Assembly: GCA_004802725.1 (NCBI GenBank) | Contig: SGPM01000002.1 | Span: 251,873 to 315,872 of the forward strand | Reading direction: 5' to 3' | Source of the DNA: Antrodiella citrinella | Taxonomy: Eukaryota; Basidiomycota; Agaricomycetes; Polyporales; Steccherinaceae | DNA length: 64,000 nt | In this document: positions 21,727 through 33,400 of the stretch, in pieces | Numbering within the stretch: the stretch's first letter is position 1 | How the letters are laid out: every line of letters begins with the position of its first letter | Translations under genes and position numbers: made by a program | The notes under the pieces: model-generated | Told to the model about the DNA's origin: nothing | Database searches by the model: none | What the model saw: the letters and a program-made list of their open reading frames with translations, nothing else

Positions 21727-23083
21727 ATGTCGGACGAATCCTCCCCCTCTCGCATCACCAACTTCGGCGCCGGACCCTCCGCACTGCCCGTCTCCGTTCT
21801 CGAAGAAGCAGCCAAAGGCCTGTTAAACTTCCAAGGCACGGGGATCGGGATCGCAGAGATATCGCACCGGTCGTCAGAGTTCACCGCGTTCGTCCGCAAC
21901 GTCGAGGCCCTCATCCGGCGGCAGCTGCGCGTCCCGCCGACGCACGCCGTTCTGTTCACCCAGGGCGGCGGGTCGGCGCAGTTCTCGGCGGTGGTGATGA
22001 ACATGCTCGCGCGGTACCGGTTGCTGCACCCGGACGTCCCGACCGGGGACGTGACGATGGATTATGTCGTGACGGGCTCGTGGAGCAAGAAGGCGGCGGA
22101 GGAGGCGGAGAGGCTGGGGGGCGGGCAGGTCAGGATCGTCACGGACGCGCGAAAACACTCCGTTTCTGGTAAAGCCTTCGACAACATCCCCCCGCACAGC
22201 GCGTACGCGTTCTCAAAAGACCCTGCCCTGATCTACTACTGCGAGAACGAAACGGTGGACGGCGTGGAGTTCTCGCACGACGTCGCATCGTCTTCGTCCT
22301 TCCCGTACCACCTCCTCCCGGAAAACACGCTCTCACCGCTCGTGGCGGACTACTCGTCTTCCTTTATGTGTCGGCCGATCCCCAGGCTGGGGGACCACGC
22401 GATTATCTACGCGGGCGCGCAGAAGAACGTCGGACCCGCGGGGCTGACGATCCTTATCGTCAGACAGGACTGTATCGTGGATGTGGACGCTGCGGTGCGG
22501 TGCGGTGCGGCGCCCGTACCCATCACGCTATCCTACAAGACCCTATTCGATTCGAAAAGTCTGTACAACACCCCCTCGGTGCTCGCGCTCTATATGACAG
22601 GTCTCGTGCTGGAGAGAATGGAGACGATGGGTGGGATGGAGTATTACGAGGCGTTGAATAAGAAGAAAGCGGAGGCGGTGTACGAAGTTGTGAAAGTGGG
22701 CTCGAGCCGGGGCGTGTTCAAGCCGAAGGTGAAGGAAGGCTCGGAGAGCTGGATGAACGTAGTTTTTGACGTCATCGGGGACGGCGCAGAGAAAAGGTTT
22801 TTGGACGGAGCGGCGCAACGAGGCATGTCAGGGTTGAAAGGACATAGGTACGCCCTAAGCCTCTTTGGACCTACCGGCGGCAACTCACCGTTCACCGCTT
22901 TGCTTTTTGTGTTATCCCCAGATCCGTCGGAGGTGAGTAACATTGACGGCCCCAAGAGGCGATGTCAGCTGACATTTTTTCTTAGGTATTCGCGTCTCGT
23001 TGTACAACGCGATCACGGAGGAACAAACCCAACAACTCGTGCAATACTGCCACGAATTCATAGGACAAGAAACGACCGCATAA
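21727..23083 (+). CDS. SER1: Phosphoserine aminotransferase (409 aa)
   Basis: Converts 3-phosphohydroxypyruvate and glutamate to phosphoserine and 2-oxoglutarate, the second step of serine synthesis; PLP-dependent, cytosolic. Exons 21727-22847, an 11-nt exon 22922-22932, and 22986-23083, giving 409 residues. The N-terminal signature ITNFGAGPSALPVSVLEEA is clear. The PLP-lysine region reads YAGAQKNVGPAGLTILIVR, with the Lys before NVGPAG. LFTQGGGSAQFSAV matches the phosphate-cup loop. The C-terminal join GHRSVGGIRVSLYNAIT needs the 11-nt exon, without which the frame is lost. Exon 1 is more GC-rich in third positions than its neighbours, consistent with strong expression. A short GTGCG triplicate occurs at about 22495-22511. 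Confidence 0.96.
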
Positions 23084-23974
23084 CTCAACTGTATCGGTAA
23101 CATCTTCAACGCGATGTACTAGTTGTTCTCAGTATTTTCAATCGCCCGCGAGCGTCGTGAGCCCGTCCAAAAATAGATGGTTTTTTGTTATGCTATTCAT
23201 TATCGGGGTTGGAAAAAGCACAACAGACGCCGAGAGTCGAAAGGGCGCTAAACCTGAAAGGCGAGTTGTGAATATAACCCTCAATCTCTCTCTGTCTCAG
23301 AGACGGTGACAAGACCTGACAAGACCTACTACCAAGTCAGAGAGGATATCTGGAATTTTTGAACCCTTTCAATTTGTGTGGTGTCGCGCGTCAATTGAGA
23401 CTCGATCCATCCTAATGGGGTAAGTCAGGAAAGGAAACCTCGCAAATTTAGCTCGCGGTGTCGCAGCTCCAGCAATGCACCAGCCTGGCAGCCTCCATCA
23501 CATACCACCGAAACTCGTTGTATCGACTATCAGAGAAATATGAAGACCAATTTCAGTACATTCTTGAATCTCCACCGACTCGCAAGAGGCACCATCGCAG
23601 ACTGCGGCACAGTGTGCGACTCGGACGAGTTTTGGGCTTCTGTCGGATGCATGAACTGCTCGTGTGTCCAAATGTTCAACTTCTATAGTAATCGGGGCAC
23701 CAGCAGCGAAGGGACGACAGAATCTACACAGCATTCAAGTCATCGCGGCCCCCCATCTATGTCTGATGGGCTTCCCTTGATCAATTTTGCTTACTCCCAG
23801 TTTAGCCGGGAGCGCGTCTAATATCTGCTTTTGGCCCCGAACTACATGCAACCTTACGAAGTTACGGTGGTGGGTTCCGATATATAAGGAGTGGCAGTAT
23901 GGACATGAAGGAAGTCAAACACACGTCTCCTATCCTCTTCTTATTCCCTTCTCACTTTACGCACTCTAACGAAC
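23084..23974. other. Intergenic region
   Basis: No supported gene. Contains a short tandem GACAAGACCT repeat (about 23308-23328) and a TATATAAG box at 23881. ORFs here do not resemble coding sequence. Confidence 0.5.
23881..23888 (+). promoter_or_regulatory. TATA box
   Basis: TATATAAG followed by GAG, 94 bp before the ATG at 23975. Confidence 0.55.
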
Positions 23975-25053
23975 ATGGGTAAACTCGACGCCCGAGGTGG
24001 AATTTCCATCGTTCTGATGATCATCTACATTCCAATCCTCCTCGTATCCGCCGTCCTCGTAAAGCGTCATGGTTTCAAACGACAAGCAGGGTGGATCTTC
24101 CTGCTCATCCTCTCGCTAGGTACGTATTTTTCTGAGCTCGTGAAATTCAACGCTAACGCCTCGTTTCCATAGTGCGTATCGTAGGAAGCATAGCTCACCT
24201 GGTTGCCGAGCTTTCGAATAACCCAAGCTCTGGGCTCATTGAGACCTTCTCAATCCTGGACAACATCGGTCTGTCACCGCTCATGGGGTGTACCCTTGGT
24301 TTCCTGAACACTGTGTACGTCGCAGACCTGTACATATCTTTCGGCCGATTTTCTAAACCTGAGTTCTTATAGTGGTGCCGGGGCCTTCGAAGACAACAAA
24401 CGCCTCAGTACTGCCCTGCGTCTCATGGGCATACTCGCTACAGTAGCGATGATCCTTACGGTCGTCGGAGGTATCGATGTGGGCGAGGCGAATGACCAGA
24501 GCGACCTGAACAGCGCGACGAAGTACCGCCACATTGGAGGTGTCCTCTATGTTATCCTATACCTGCTCGTTGCATTGGCCCACGGGTTCTTCTGGAGTCA
24601 GAAGGAGTACATCATGCTGCACAGGCGTACTGTGAGTATTTTCTATCCGCTTTAATCTATGTTGCTCACTCACTTACCACTTTCCCTGTTCAGCTGCTTG
24701 TCGGTATCTCCGCCGTCCTCCCCTTCCTCTTCATCCGCGTCCTCTACTCCATCCTCTCCGACTTCGCCCCCGCCGCAATCGAGGGAGTCACGCCGCACCA
24801 TAACGGCCTCTCCAAGTTCAGCAGCACCACCGGTTCATGGGGCATCTACCTGCTCATGTCCGTCATCTGCGAGCTCCTCGTCGTGTTCGTCTACCTGTAC
24901 ATCGGTATCAGCGTACCCGTCACGAAGGAGTACGACGCACACGCCATGGGTGCCGTGCCGCAAGCTGACAACCAGACATACCAACCAAACTACAACCCTG
25001 GTTACGCCCCTCAGGCTGGCTACGAGCCTAATTATAAGCCATACAACAACTGA
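23975..25053 (+). CDS. Multi-pass membrane protein, DUF7702-like (301 aa)
   Basis: Exons 23975-24119, 24173-24314, 24373-24631 and 24694-25053; all phases fit and give 301 residues. Seven hydrophobic segments can be counted: ISIVLMIIYIPILLVSAVLV, GWIFLLILSLVRIVGSIA, MGCTLGFLNTV, LMGILATVAMILTVVGG, YVILYLLVALAHGFFW, LVGISAVLPFLFIRVLYSIL and YLLMSVICELLVVFVYLYIG. The acidic motif FEDNKRLS sits in a loop. The C-terminal tail is Tyr/Asn/Pro-rich (NYNPGYAPQAGYEPNYKPY), a short low-complexity repeat. The layout agrees with the fungal seven-helix DUF7702 proteins, whose function is not known; RTA1-like lipid-transporter topology is an alternative. Confidence 0.85.
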
Positions 25054-25670
25054 ATGCGCTAGGTAGCATTCCTCTTGTTCACGACAATATTACGGACGCA
25101 TCCTTGTATATCCTCCATCTCCATCTTCCTTGCTACTTTACCTCATTTGCAACAATACATGCAATATTATTACGATCTATGACCGCGCGTTCCGACCTGA
25201 TGTATCTGCTACATGTAAACCGTTCCTAAGGTACTGGCGAGTGACGGCGTACGACATTTCATTTTTGTGTATCCCCATACAGCACTCCTGCAAGAGTGGG
25301 TGGTGACGAGAGCTCCGTGGTGGCAGGGTTTCAATTAGTATCAGGATCGCAGTAGATCGTGGTATGTAGTACTAAGCGAGATCATCAAGATCAACTGTGC
25401 TCGGTCCGTCTCGGCGCTCGTGTCGTGTTCAAGGCGCTTCGAAGCGTGTCCGTCTCGGGCTCCTCTGCGGAAAAAAAATTGTAATACTGCAGGGAACCGG
25501 TTATTGAACGTCCCAGAAACGTCCTGGTACAAAGACACGAGCAGGATATGCGAACGATCGAAGGTCACAGCGCCCATACGCGCGAACCTTTCTACCAGGT
25601 TTGCCGCCACCATGTCAACAGCACTGCCTACAATACTCGTGAGGGCACCTTGATACGACTGTCTATGCAA
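25054..25670. other. Intergenic region before the tRNA gene
   Basis: 3' UTR of the membrane-protein gene and the 5' flank of the tRNA. A minus-strand open frame of about 109 codons (25341-25670) has no ATG at its start and no recognisable motif. Confidence 0.5.
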
Positions 25671-25765
25671 GTCACTTTGCCGGAGTGGTTAACGGGATCG
25701 CCTGCTACTTGTAGCATCTCAGCGGTTGTGCTTTGCACGCGAGTGTTCGAATCGCTCAGGTGACG
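25671..25765 (+). tRNA. tRNA-Ser(GCU) with a 13-nt intron
   Basis: Full cloverleaf by hand. Acceptor stem GTCACTT pairs with AGGTGAC, with discriminator G at 25765. The D stem CCG/CGG encloses the A box TGGTTAACGGG. Anticodon stem ATCGC (25697-25701) pairs with GCGGT (25722-25726) with one G-T pair. The anticodon GCT is at 25704-25706. The long class II variable arm GTGC-TTT-GCAC is typical of serine tRNA. The T stem GAGTG/CGCTC carries loop TTCGAAT (B box GTTCGAATC). The loop is seven bases only if 25708-25720 (CTTGTAGCATCTC) is removed, an intron exactly after position 37, the standard nuclear site. A T6 and a T8 run (25767-25782) form the Pol III terminator. Confidence 0.93.
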
Positions 25766-25766
25766 A

Positions 25767-25782
25767 TTTTTTAATTTTTTTT
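25767..25782 (+). terminator. Pol III terminator of tRNA-Ser
   Basis: Two T runs (six and eight T) beginning one base after the end of the tRNA. Confidence 0.8.
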
Positions 25783-25973
25783 CCTCAGCTTCTTGTTGAC
25801 ATTTCAGAGTTGTGCGACTTCAAATTCACCCCAGAACTTTGAACGTAGAAAACATAAAAACACAGCCATTGCATTATTCCCGTAGGTAACGGAAGATGGT
25901 GTAGATCACAGCCTGAAGTGTCCCAAACTAGACTCCGGTCAAAGATAGGCCGACATACTAGGCACCAAAACAT

Positions 25974-27328
25974 CTAGGCAATTGTATAATTTCCGTACTG
26001 CTTCTCAGGATCGTACACCTGTAAGCAATGACCGTCAGTCTAGACCCGCTGCACGGAAATGAAAACAACACGTACCTCCCATCTCGAAGCGGGGAATATA
26101 TGTTTGTTCCTTTGGTACCAACTCCGCTCGACCACCTTACCCGCGTGAGACTCGTCTTTCTCGACGGTCGCGTCGGCGAGTAGGCGCACGTCGTCGTGGA
26201 CGTCGAAGTTGAAGAGGGGACCGGACTTCCCGCGTGCTTTGTTCATGATGAAGTCGTAGAAGCGGTAATGCTGGGTGAGAACGCTTCGTTAGTCCGTGAA
26301 AGTCCGAAGGGACGATAGGTACATACATGAGGGATGATAAGATCTTCCTGTACGTGAGAGCAATATGATGAGAGGCTGGGCTGTGAGCGGGGAATACGAA
26401 TGGACACGTACTTTGACATACATGAGGTTGTCTACGCTAACACCTCGCAACTCGGGGAACTGCTGTCTGCACTTCTCGAGGAAGGTTGAAATCTCGTCCC
26501 CTTTCTTGCACTATCCACGGGGCAGTTCGTAGAAATACATGCGCAGCGCGTGCATCTGGACCGTCAGCAACAGCACACCCGATACATCCAGACATGCTGG
26601 ACTTACAGACACACTCTTCCGATGACCACTGCCGTCCCAGTACGAATAGACGATCTCAATCTCTTCGTTCTTGAGGTCTTCTTGCTTCTTCATCCATTCC
26701 TGTCTCAACTCCTCGCGCTCGCGACGTTCGGATTCTTCGCGTTCTCGGTCGGGCAGGAACGACGTGTCGACGTTCGGGTTCTTTCGTGTCTTGAGACGCT
26801 TAGCAGCTTGTTCTTCATCGTCGTCGTCCTGCCTGGAACTGCCTTTGGGTTTGAAGGCAGATGCAGAGGCGTCGCCGTCGTCGCCGTCTTCGTCTACAGC
26901 GAACGAGAGAGTGGACTTCGCGAGTTTCTTACGCTTCTTCACTTTTCTCTGTTCATCCCTAAACAAATACTCCACATCCAGTCAGCCACCCGGATAACAA
27001 CAGAATATATGCACGTCCCCCTAGCACGAGAGAATGATAGCCATAAGACATACCTTATTTCACTTGTCCGCGCTGCTTCCCTTGCCTTTGCTTCCTCTAG
27101 TTGCTTCCTCCTCTGCTGAAAGTCTTCCAACCTGACCAAACCTACTGTACTCTTCTTCAGCGTATCTTCCATCGAGTCATGCTGCCCCACGAAACGGTTC
27201 GAGGACGGCCGGGCTTTCTCAGTTTCATTGATGAGGGTCTGCTTCTGCCGCTCGTACTCTTCGCGCATCTGGGTGCGCTGCTTGACGAGGGCATCTTCGC
27301 GTCGACCTTCCGCTTGACTCGTCGACAT
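25974..27328 (-). CDS. XAP5: XAP5/FAM50 family nuclear protein
   Basis: Conserved chromatin/splicing-associated factor (FAM50A/B in human, Xap5 in S. pombe and XCT in plants). The start [18 protein letters not shown] at 27328 and the stop at 25974 enclose several exons. Recognisable parts are [38 protein letters not shown], an NLS-like [15 protein letters not shown] followed by acid, [16 protein letters not shown], then [19 protein letters not shown]. The family's conserved C-terminus is present: [20 protein letters not shown], the 21-nt exon 26347-26327 (EDLIIPH), [19 protein letters not shown] and [20 protein letters not shown], ending in [12 protein letters not shown]. Divergent from uS13m with 216 bp between start codons. 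Confidence 0.93.
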
Positions 27329-27544
27329 CTCGGATCGGTTGCAGGTCGAAGATATGAAAACAGTGGCGAAGAGGTGCGGCAACACACTCAAGAGAATAAA
27401 CGCCGGACTAGCTGCAGCGGAGTTTGTAATTCTGCAGCGAGGGCGCTAATATTCTGAAATGTGTGAGCGTCTGTGGTAGAGTGTAGAGCAAAGTGCAGCA
27501 GCCACCTAGCAAGTTCATTTCTGCCACCTGCAGTCGACGGCGAC
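27329..27544. promoter_or_regulatory. 216-bp bidirectional promoter, XAP5 / uS13m
   Basis: Head-to-head start codons at 27328 (minus) and 27545 (plus). No TATA box; contains a CTGCAG-flanked GGCGGTGG-like region on the minus strand. Confidence 0.45.
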
Positions 27545-28128
27545 ATGCATATCCTAGGAAGACTCCTCCCAGACAACCAATTTGTGGCCGTAAGTCTTCC
27601 GACATGTTCTCTCTGTGTCTACATGCTCATTCAATTTCACTGACGCATTCTTTCGACTTGCAGCACGGACTGACTCGTTTCTACGGTATCGGGGAAGTCA
27701 CCGCACACCGGATATGTGCTCGCTACCTCATCCATGACCGCTGCAAAATAGGAAAGCTGACCCCTGTCCAAGTCACCGCTCTCACCGCTTTCCTGTCCGC
27801 ACCTTCGAACATCCCCGACGCGCCGTGGCAACCTGTAGCGCATCCACTATTCTGCCCGCCACCTATTACGGAGCCTATAGGCCTCGCAAGGCGGTTTAAG
27901 AAGCCTTTTGCGAAGAAAGAGGCGGGGGAGAAGAGCACGAACCCGTTGCAGAACTTGCGGATAGAGTCGGACTTGAAGCGGGAGATTAGGGAGAACATCG
28001 CTCACCAGAGGATGATCGGAAGTTATGTTGGTAGGAGGCATGCGATGGGTCTTCCCGTTAGAGGACAGAGCACGCGTCGCAATTCGAAGACGGCGAAGAA
28101 GCTCAACAGGGTCGAACGCCGTGGATAG
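27545..28128 (+). CDS. SWS2: Mitochondrial ribosomal protein uS13m
   Basis: Small-subunit mitoribosome protein, bacterial S13 homologue. Exons 27545-27589 (MHILGRLLPDNQFVA) and 27664-28128, phase 0. The start is a compact uS13 N-terminus, HGLTRFYGIGEVTAHRICAR, containing the helix-two-turns-helix motif. An insertion rich in Pro follows (about residues 60-85), then the basic C-terminal tail that contacts 16S-type rRNA: RESLKR-like helices ending in GSYVGRRHAMGLPVRGQSTR and a Lys/Arg-rich end. The motif RGQSTRRNSKTAKKLN is the usual RGQRTRTNART signature of S13. About 168 aa. Its stop is 103 bp from that of the converging BET3. Confidence 0.93.
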
Positions 28129-28231
28129 ATTCTATGAGTTTGTGCGTATCACACGATTCTATTGGGACGAGTTCTCGCAGCTAATGACCGCACTCATAGC
28201 GTCATGGTATATTTGCTGTCGTAGTACACAT

Positions 28232-29014
28232 CTAATCATCTCCAATGGGAACCTCCTCTTCCAAATGCTTGATCAAGGTAACACGTATCTCTGTAGTTTC
28301 GTCCCCTCTCAGGACGTCCGATGTGAATACAGCCTGGACTTGCATCTGGACCTAGGTCAGGGGTCAGACGCGCGAAAAGATAATTAGACCAGTGCACTCA
28401 CCATCTCTAATGAACCACGCAATACTCCGCACAGGATATTGCTGAACCACAGTCCGCCTTCGAGGGCCTCTTCAGGGAGTTCGACGAATTCAGCTAGCGG
28501 ATTCTCATCCAGTGTCAACGTGAATGATGACCCGCTCAGCAATACAGGGCCATTCGTGGGAGGTGAGGAGGGCGGCGCAGGTGCACCATGGGTCACAGTT
28601 GGACTGATATTGAGAAACGATTTGAATCCAACCTGAACGCACAAGTGGTTAAGAAAGCATGCATTATCTATTGATGTCACGTACCTTCGAGACCACCTCG
28701 CCTACATCTCGGAAGTCGGAACACCGTCCGATGCTGCTCTTCGCCAGGAAGTCCTCAATAAGACGAGTTCCAATGTTGTACCCCATCTTCTCCAGTTGCT
28801 TGTTGACCTCATCATAATCCTCGTAGTCCTGGATGAGTTGTACGACCAGTGCGCCATAGGTCAGAGCAAACAACTCGGCGTTCTAGAACTGGAGGTTAGG
28901 TATACACCATGCAACACGTCGATATTGCACATCGGGCACACGCACTGTCTTCTCTGGACGACTCTTCCATATGTCCTCGCCGATGGCCTTGTATTGCTTG
29001 CTCGAGGACGCCAT
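28232..29014 (-). CDS. BET3: TRAPP complex core subunit BET3 (TRAPPC3)
   Basis: Core subunit of TRAPP, the exchange factor for YPT1/Rab1 in ER-Golgi transport; YPT1 itself is encoded at 55.6-56.8 kb of this window. The start at 29014 reads [17 protein letters not shown]. Then [53 protein letters not shown] and [13 protein letters not shown] follow in family order. The end is [17 protein letters not shown], then [11 protein letters not shown]. The palmitoylated-cysteine region GRCSDFRD is present. An extra Ala/Pro/Ser-rich loop ([13 protein letters not shown]) lies after SPTVTH, as in other basidiomycetes. Four introns or so; not all junctions traced. Confidence 0.94.
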
Positions 29015-30414
29015 GATCGTGTATAGCGACTCGCGACAGTGAGTGAGATCTCCGCACCGGACCCGATGCGTGACAAACAGTGTGACATTCGCGCCAAAAA
29101 CGGAAGTTGTAGTCCAAAAATAAAAATAAATTCAATGCGGTGACGTCGAGGTTCACTTGACGCAGACACGGCTGAGAACTCGCCGAAAACAGAAAGTTTG
29201 GTCTCACAGAACCTCCGCGCGGAGGGGAAAGCGTAGAGGGCGTCGATCTAGACCCATGGAATCTCCTCGTTGTGTGCACGCGTTAGCTCTCGTGGAAGGC
29301 CCAGAACGGACTGCAGTCGCGTAACTCGGACGGTATTATTCCTGGCTGGTACACCGCGTGAGGAGGTATTCTGCAGGTGCATGCGACGTGCATGCACGGA
29401 AGAGAGTAAGCAGTACACATAGCACTTGAAGTTACCATCTTGTTACACCGCGACTCGGTCGCCCGTGGTGGCGAGTCTCGACATGCGGGCGTCTCGATGA
29501 TTGGAATGTTCTGGCAACGAGTTCGAACTTCGGACCGACATAGGAGAGATCGGGTTCACACCCGCAATCGTGCTCAGGAGACGAGGAGAGTCGTATGTTG
29601 TGTACAGGTAGCGAATCGGATGCAGAGCGGGTGGCCGGAAATGGCAGAGCGAGGGAGGTCCGGTGGGTCTGGGATGCGAAAAGGCAAAAGGCTAAGTACG
29701 AGATCGATGGGCCTGGGAGACCTGCTACAACAGGTTTGCAACGGTGCTCACACTGTGCTCACGCAAAAAACGCTATGTTCCGACATTCATGGCCATCGTT
29801 GCGTCTGTCTGCTCAAGAGATCAGAGAAGACTAGACACCATTCAGACCATGTGACAGTGACGCCATTTTTGATGGCACGGGTACTGCACAGCTCGCCGTC
29901 ACGGTCTTTGTGTGACCGGTATGTCACACTGTCTCATTTCACAGGCGCTTCCTCTATAGCCGTCTCTTCGTCCTCCTCGTTCAGGCTCAGGCTGCTGGTC
30001 TCTTCCTCCTCGTCGTTCCACGCACCGTCCCCACAGTCGTCAACGACCATCCCATCCCCTGTTTCAAGGCTCGAATACGTTTAGTATCGGCCTTGACCCT
30101 CCGCTCTTTCACGCGGGTACTCGGTCTTTCTTTTAAAACCAGCCTGCAGACTACCAGGTCTCAATCGTACCTGACCCGTCTCCGGTACGTCCTTAATCTC
30201 CCCTTCTGGCCTGTCTTCCTCTTTCACACTCTTCCTTCATATCATCTAGTTCATTAGAAGTTCAGGGACAACGGTGTCAACCACGCGATCGATAGGTGGT
30301 CCACCCGCTCTGTCTTCCTTAGACAACTGGCTCCTGTACGCTCTTTGAGCGGGGGCTGACCACGTCTCCCCAACGGACAGCTTCTCTTATTACTCTGCAC
30401 TGTCCTTTGTTGTC
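29015..30414. other. Long divergent intergenic region (1.4 kb)
   Basis: Between the BET3 start and the start of the next plus-strand gene. The longest open frame (29440-30084) begins at TTG, not ATG, and is Ser/Arg-rich without motifs. Two direct copies of GTGCATGC (29377 and 29388) lie 11 bp apart. The right end is CT-rich, fitting a long 5' leader. Confidence 0.5.
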
Positions 30415-33400
30415 ATGGAAGCTACTCAGGACTCTGGAAGTGTCTCGTCCACGACGATCGACAACTCGTCTTTCCAGCAGTTTCAACAAAACGATATCTC
30501 GGCTGCATTCCCCTCCGTCCTCGACCCTTCACACCCTCTTTCAGATCCGCCCATGTCCGCAGACCATGCTGCTCACATGTCTGCCCACATGTCCTCCATG
30601 TTTCACCAGCCCGAGATGGATCAAGCCTCTACCATTCTATCTATGCAGATGTCTATGGGTGCTTTGTCCTCGCCTGTAGATATTTCCGCGATGGATGTCT
30701 CTACCTCGCTTACGGAACAAGCACAACAACCCCTCTCACTTCTTTCCGACTTCCCAGGGCAGAATTCCTCGTTTGCCACGGCCACTGATCATAGAATGAA
30801 TGGCATGGACTCGCATGACCCTACTGCCCAGCTTCTCGCTTCTCCCAGTACGACAACAGCTTCAAGTAATGTCTCCCATGTGTCTTCCCCTGCTCTCAAT
30901 GGCATGGCATCCAGCTATCTTATTGGCTCGTCTTCTCTTGCTTCAGCCCTTGATAGTATGGCAGCAGCACGGAGCCGCTCGGGTTCCTCTGCATCTCCTG
31001 GGCTGTTGACGAGCGCCAGTTCCGACCTAGGATTCTCTTCTGGTGGCAGTGGTCCTCCCACTTCTGACGCTTCTCTCGTGTTTCCGCCCGGATATGAGCA
31101 ACGCAACTCCTTGACTACAACAAAGGAGGATTCTCCTGAGTCGCCTGGTGGTGCTCATCTCCTCGTACTAGGAGACATGCTGAAAAAGTGAGCCACAACC
31201 CATTGCCAGAACTTTCCACCTAAAGCAGACTTAATTGATGCGTCTGCTAGTATCGCACGAACAGCCAACTCCGGTAGTGAAGCCTGTGCGATGGGTCCGA
31301 ATCCTGATGCTCGAAACCTGGTTGACGTGGTGGATGTTCTGAAGAAGAGAGTATACCTACTGGGTGAGCTCGTTGCTGCAATGCAGCTGAATGGTGGCGA
31401 GGCACCGAATTCCTCGAGTTCAGTTCCAACTCAGAACGTACATGCAGCGATGGGATCGAACACCGCTGGAATTGTCGCAGAGCCTGGCCAGCAACTTTTA
31501 AATCCGCCTACTTTCACTGCTCCACCTTCGGAAACAATTCCGACTCTAGATTCGTCAGATATGTCGCGAAAGCGATGTGCGTCTTCTGTAGCAACCGATA
31601 GAGTCATGAAAGTCATGAAGATGGAGCCTCAGGACGATTTCTCCCTTCAGGGCGCACCGGTTACAGGCCTCCACTCGTCAGGGATGTCGTCGTTACCTCC
31701 CTTCTCTTTCGTCTCTCCTTCTTCACTCACATCAACCATCGTGGAGCAGCCCTCTCTACCCCCGTCGATACCACCATCAGTACCCACTTCGCGTCCCCAA
31801 AGTCCCTCCAGGATGTCGCATATCTCGTTGAATCACTTGCAAGACTCTCAGCTTCCGAATCCCCCAGCGTTGCATTCACTCCTCCAGTATCCCATTGATC
31901 CCTCGCACATACCCCATCCACCGGTGGATTACGGTGTGGCACCGATGCCATCGTCTGCAGTCCCTACGCCAGTTTCTGCCGGATTTACCCCCTCATCCAT
32001 ACCCTCGACCCCTACGTCTTGGCCTGATACACGACCCCCTCCTCAGCGACACCAGCACTCCATGTCGGGAAGCTCTATGCTGGTCGGAAATTCTACCCAC
32101 ATCGGCCTCAATGTCGCTGGTCCTTCGACAATACCGCAATACACATCAGCTCAGCCTGTTTATTCGCCTACCAGAGCGGCGCATCCAGCTGGTCCGGCGG
32201 CGCCTCACGGCACACGACTTAGTCGTTCGTCCTCCTTCTCCAATCCTTTCGCATTCAACGCTGCTGTGGAGCATGCAGCTGTATCATATGAACCTATCGC
32301 ACGATCTCGTCCCCCGACATCTGGGCAGTTCAGTACGCGCCCCTCTTCCCCCGATTACGATAATGACGGAGACTATGACTCCGATGATGGACCTGATTCG
32401 TCACCTCCACATGGTCAACACCCTTCACCTGGACGTGAAGAGCACGGGAATGAGAGTATGGAAGGCATTCAATCGGCCAATTCTTCTCAGACTACTTTCG
32501 GAGGTCAGAGACGAATGAGCCGAGGATCACCATCCGCAGAGGCCAACGGCATCTCAGGCCATGCAAATGAAGTACCTCAAGAGTATCGGACAGAAGTAGA
32601 ACGGATCTTCTTTGAGTTTTTAAGTAAAACATGTTCAAATCGTGAGATTCTTTCCCTCCTTAGATTATCATTTGAACGTCACTGAGCCGTCGGCTTCCAG
32701 TCGATGCTACGGATGCCAAAGGCGAGCCTATACATCAGACATTGATGGCCAAGAAGATGCAACGTCTCGACGAGTCGCCCGATTTCCGTCCCTTCAAGTT
32801 TCGTATTCAGGCGTTCACGAATGCATTCCTTGAAGAGGTATGTCGCAGCTTTTGACCTACAATAGAGTCATCAATGACGCTTCATAGCTTTCACGGCAAG
32901 GGTATCCCGAAGAAAAGATTCCGATGAAGAAGGTCAGTTGTAGACGCTTTTACTCCACTCGCCGTGCCTCACACCAATCCCGACGGCAGATACGAAATTT
33001 CCTATGGAATCAGCCCTACATCTCTCGGTTCAATGAAGAGGGCAAAAAATCGAAGTCAAAAGGCAATCATATCTGGCACGTGGACGCAAAGAAACACCAG
33101 GATGGTGGGTGGACTTTCCGGCCATTCCAGCGCAGGCTGGCCGGAGCACCACCGGGTGTGGCTTATGTGGGCTTGCGTTGGTCTTGGGCACCACGGATAT
33201 GGGATCCTCAAGCGTCACGATCCAATATGCCTGTGACATACACGGCTCCGTCTGTGCCCTCCTGGTTGTCGTGGAAGGACGACGTGTTATCTGGTATACC
33301 GCCTCCTGATGCTCAGAATTGCGATGTTACAGTGGAAGCGAGGGTTGGTTTGACCATGTTTGCCGCACATCATGTAATGTCTGACTCTCGCTTCATTTCT

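Noticed and set aside
25341..25670. Minus-strand open frame of about 109 codons next to the tRNA
   Set aside because: No ATG at the start, no motif, and it runs to the tRNA border; likely chance.
29440..30084. Plus-strand open frame of 214 codons
   Set aside because: Starts with TTG; Arg/Ser/Cys-rich with no pattern of conservation or splice sites; lies in the promoter region of the next gene.
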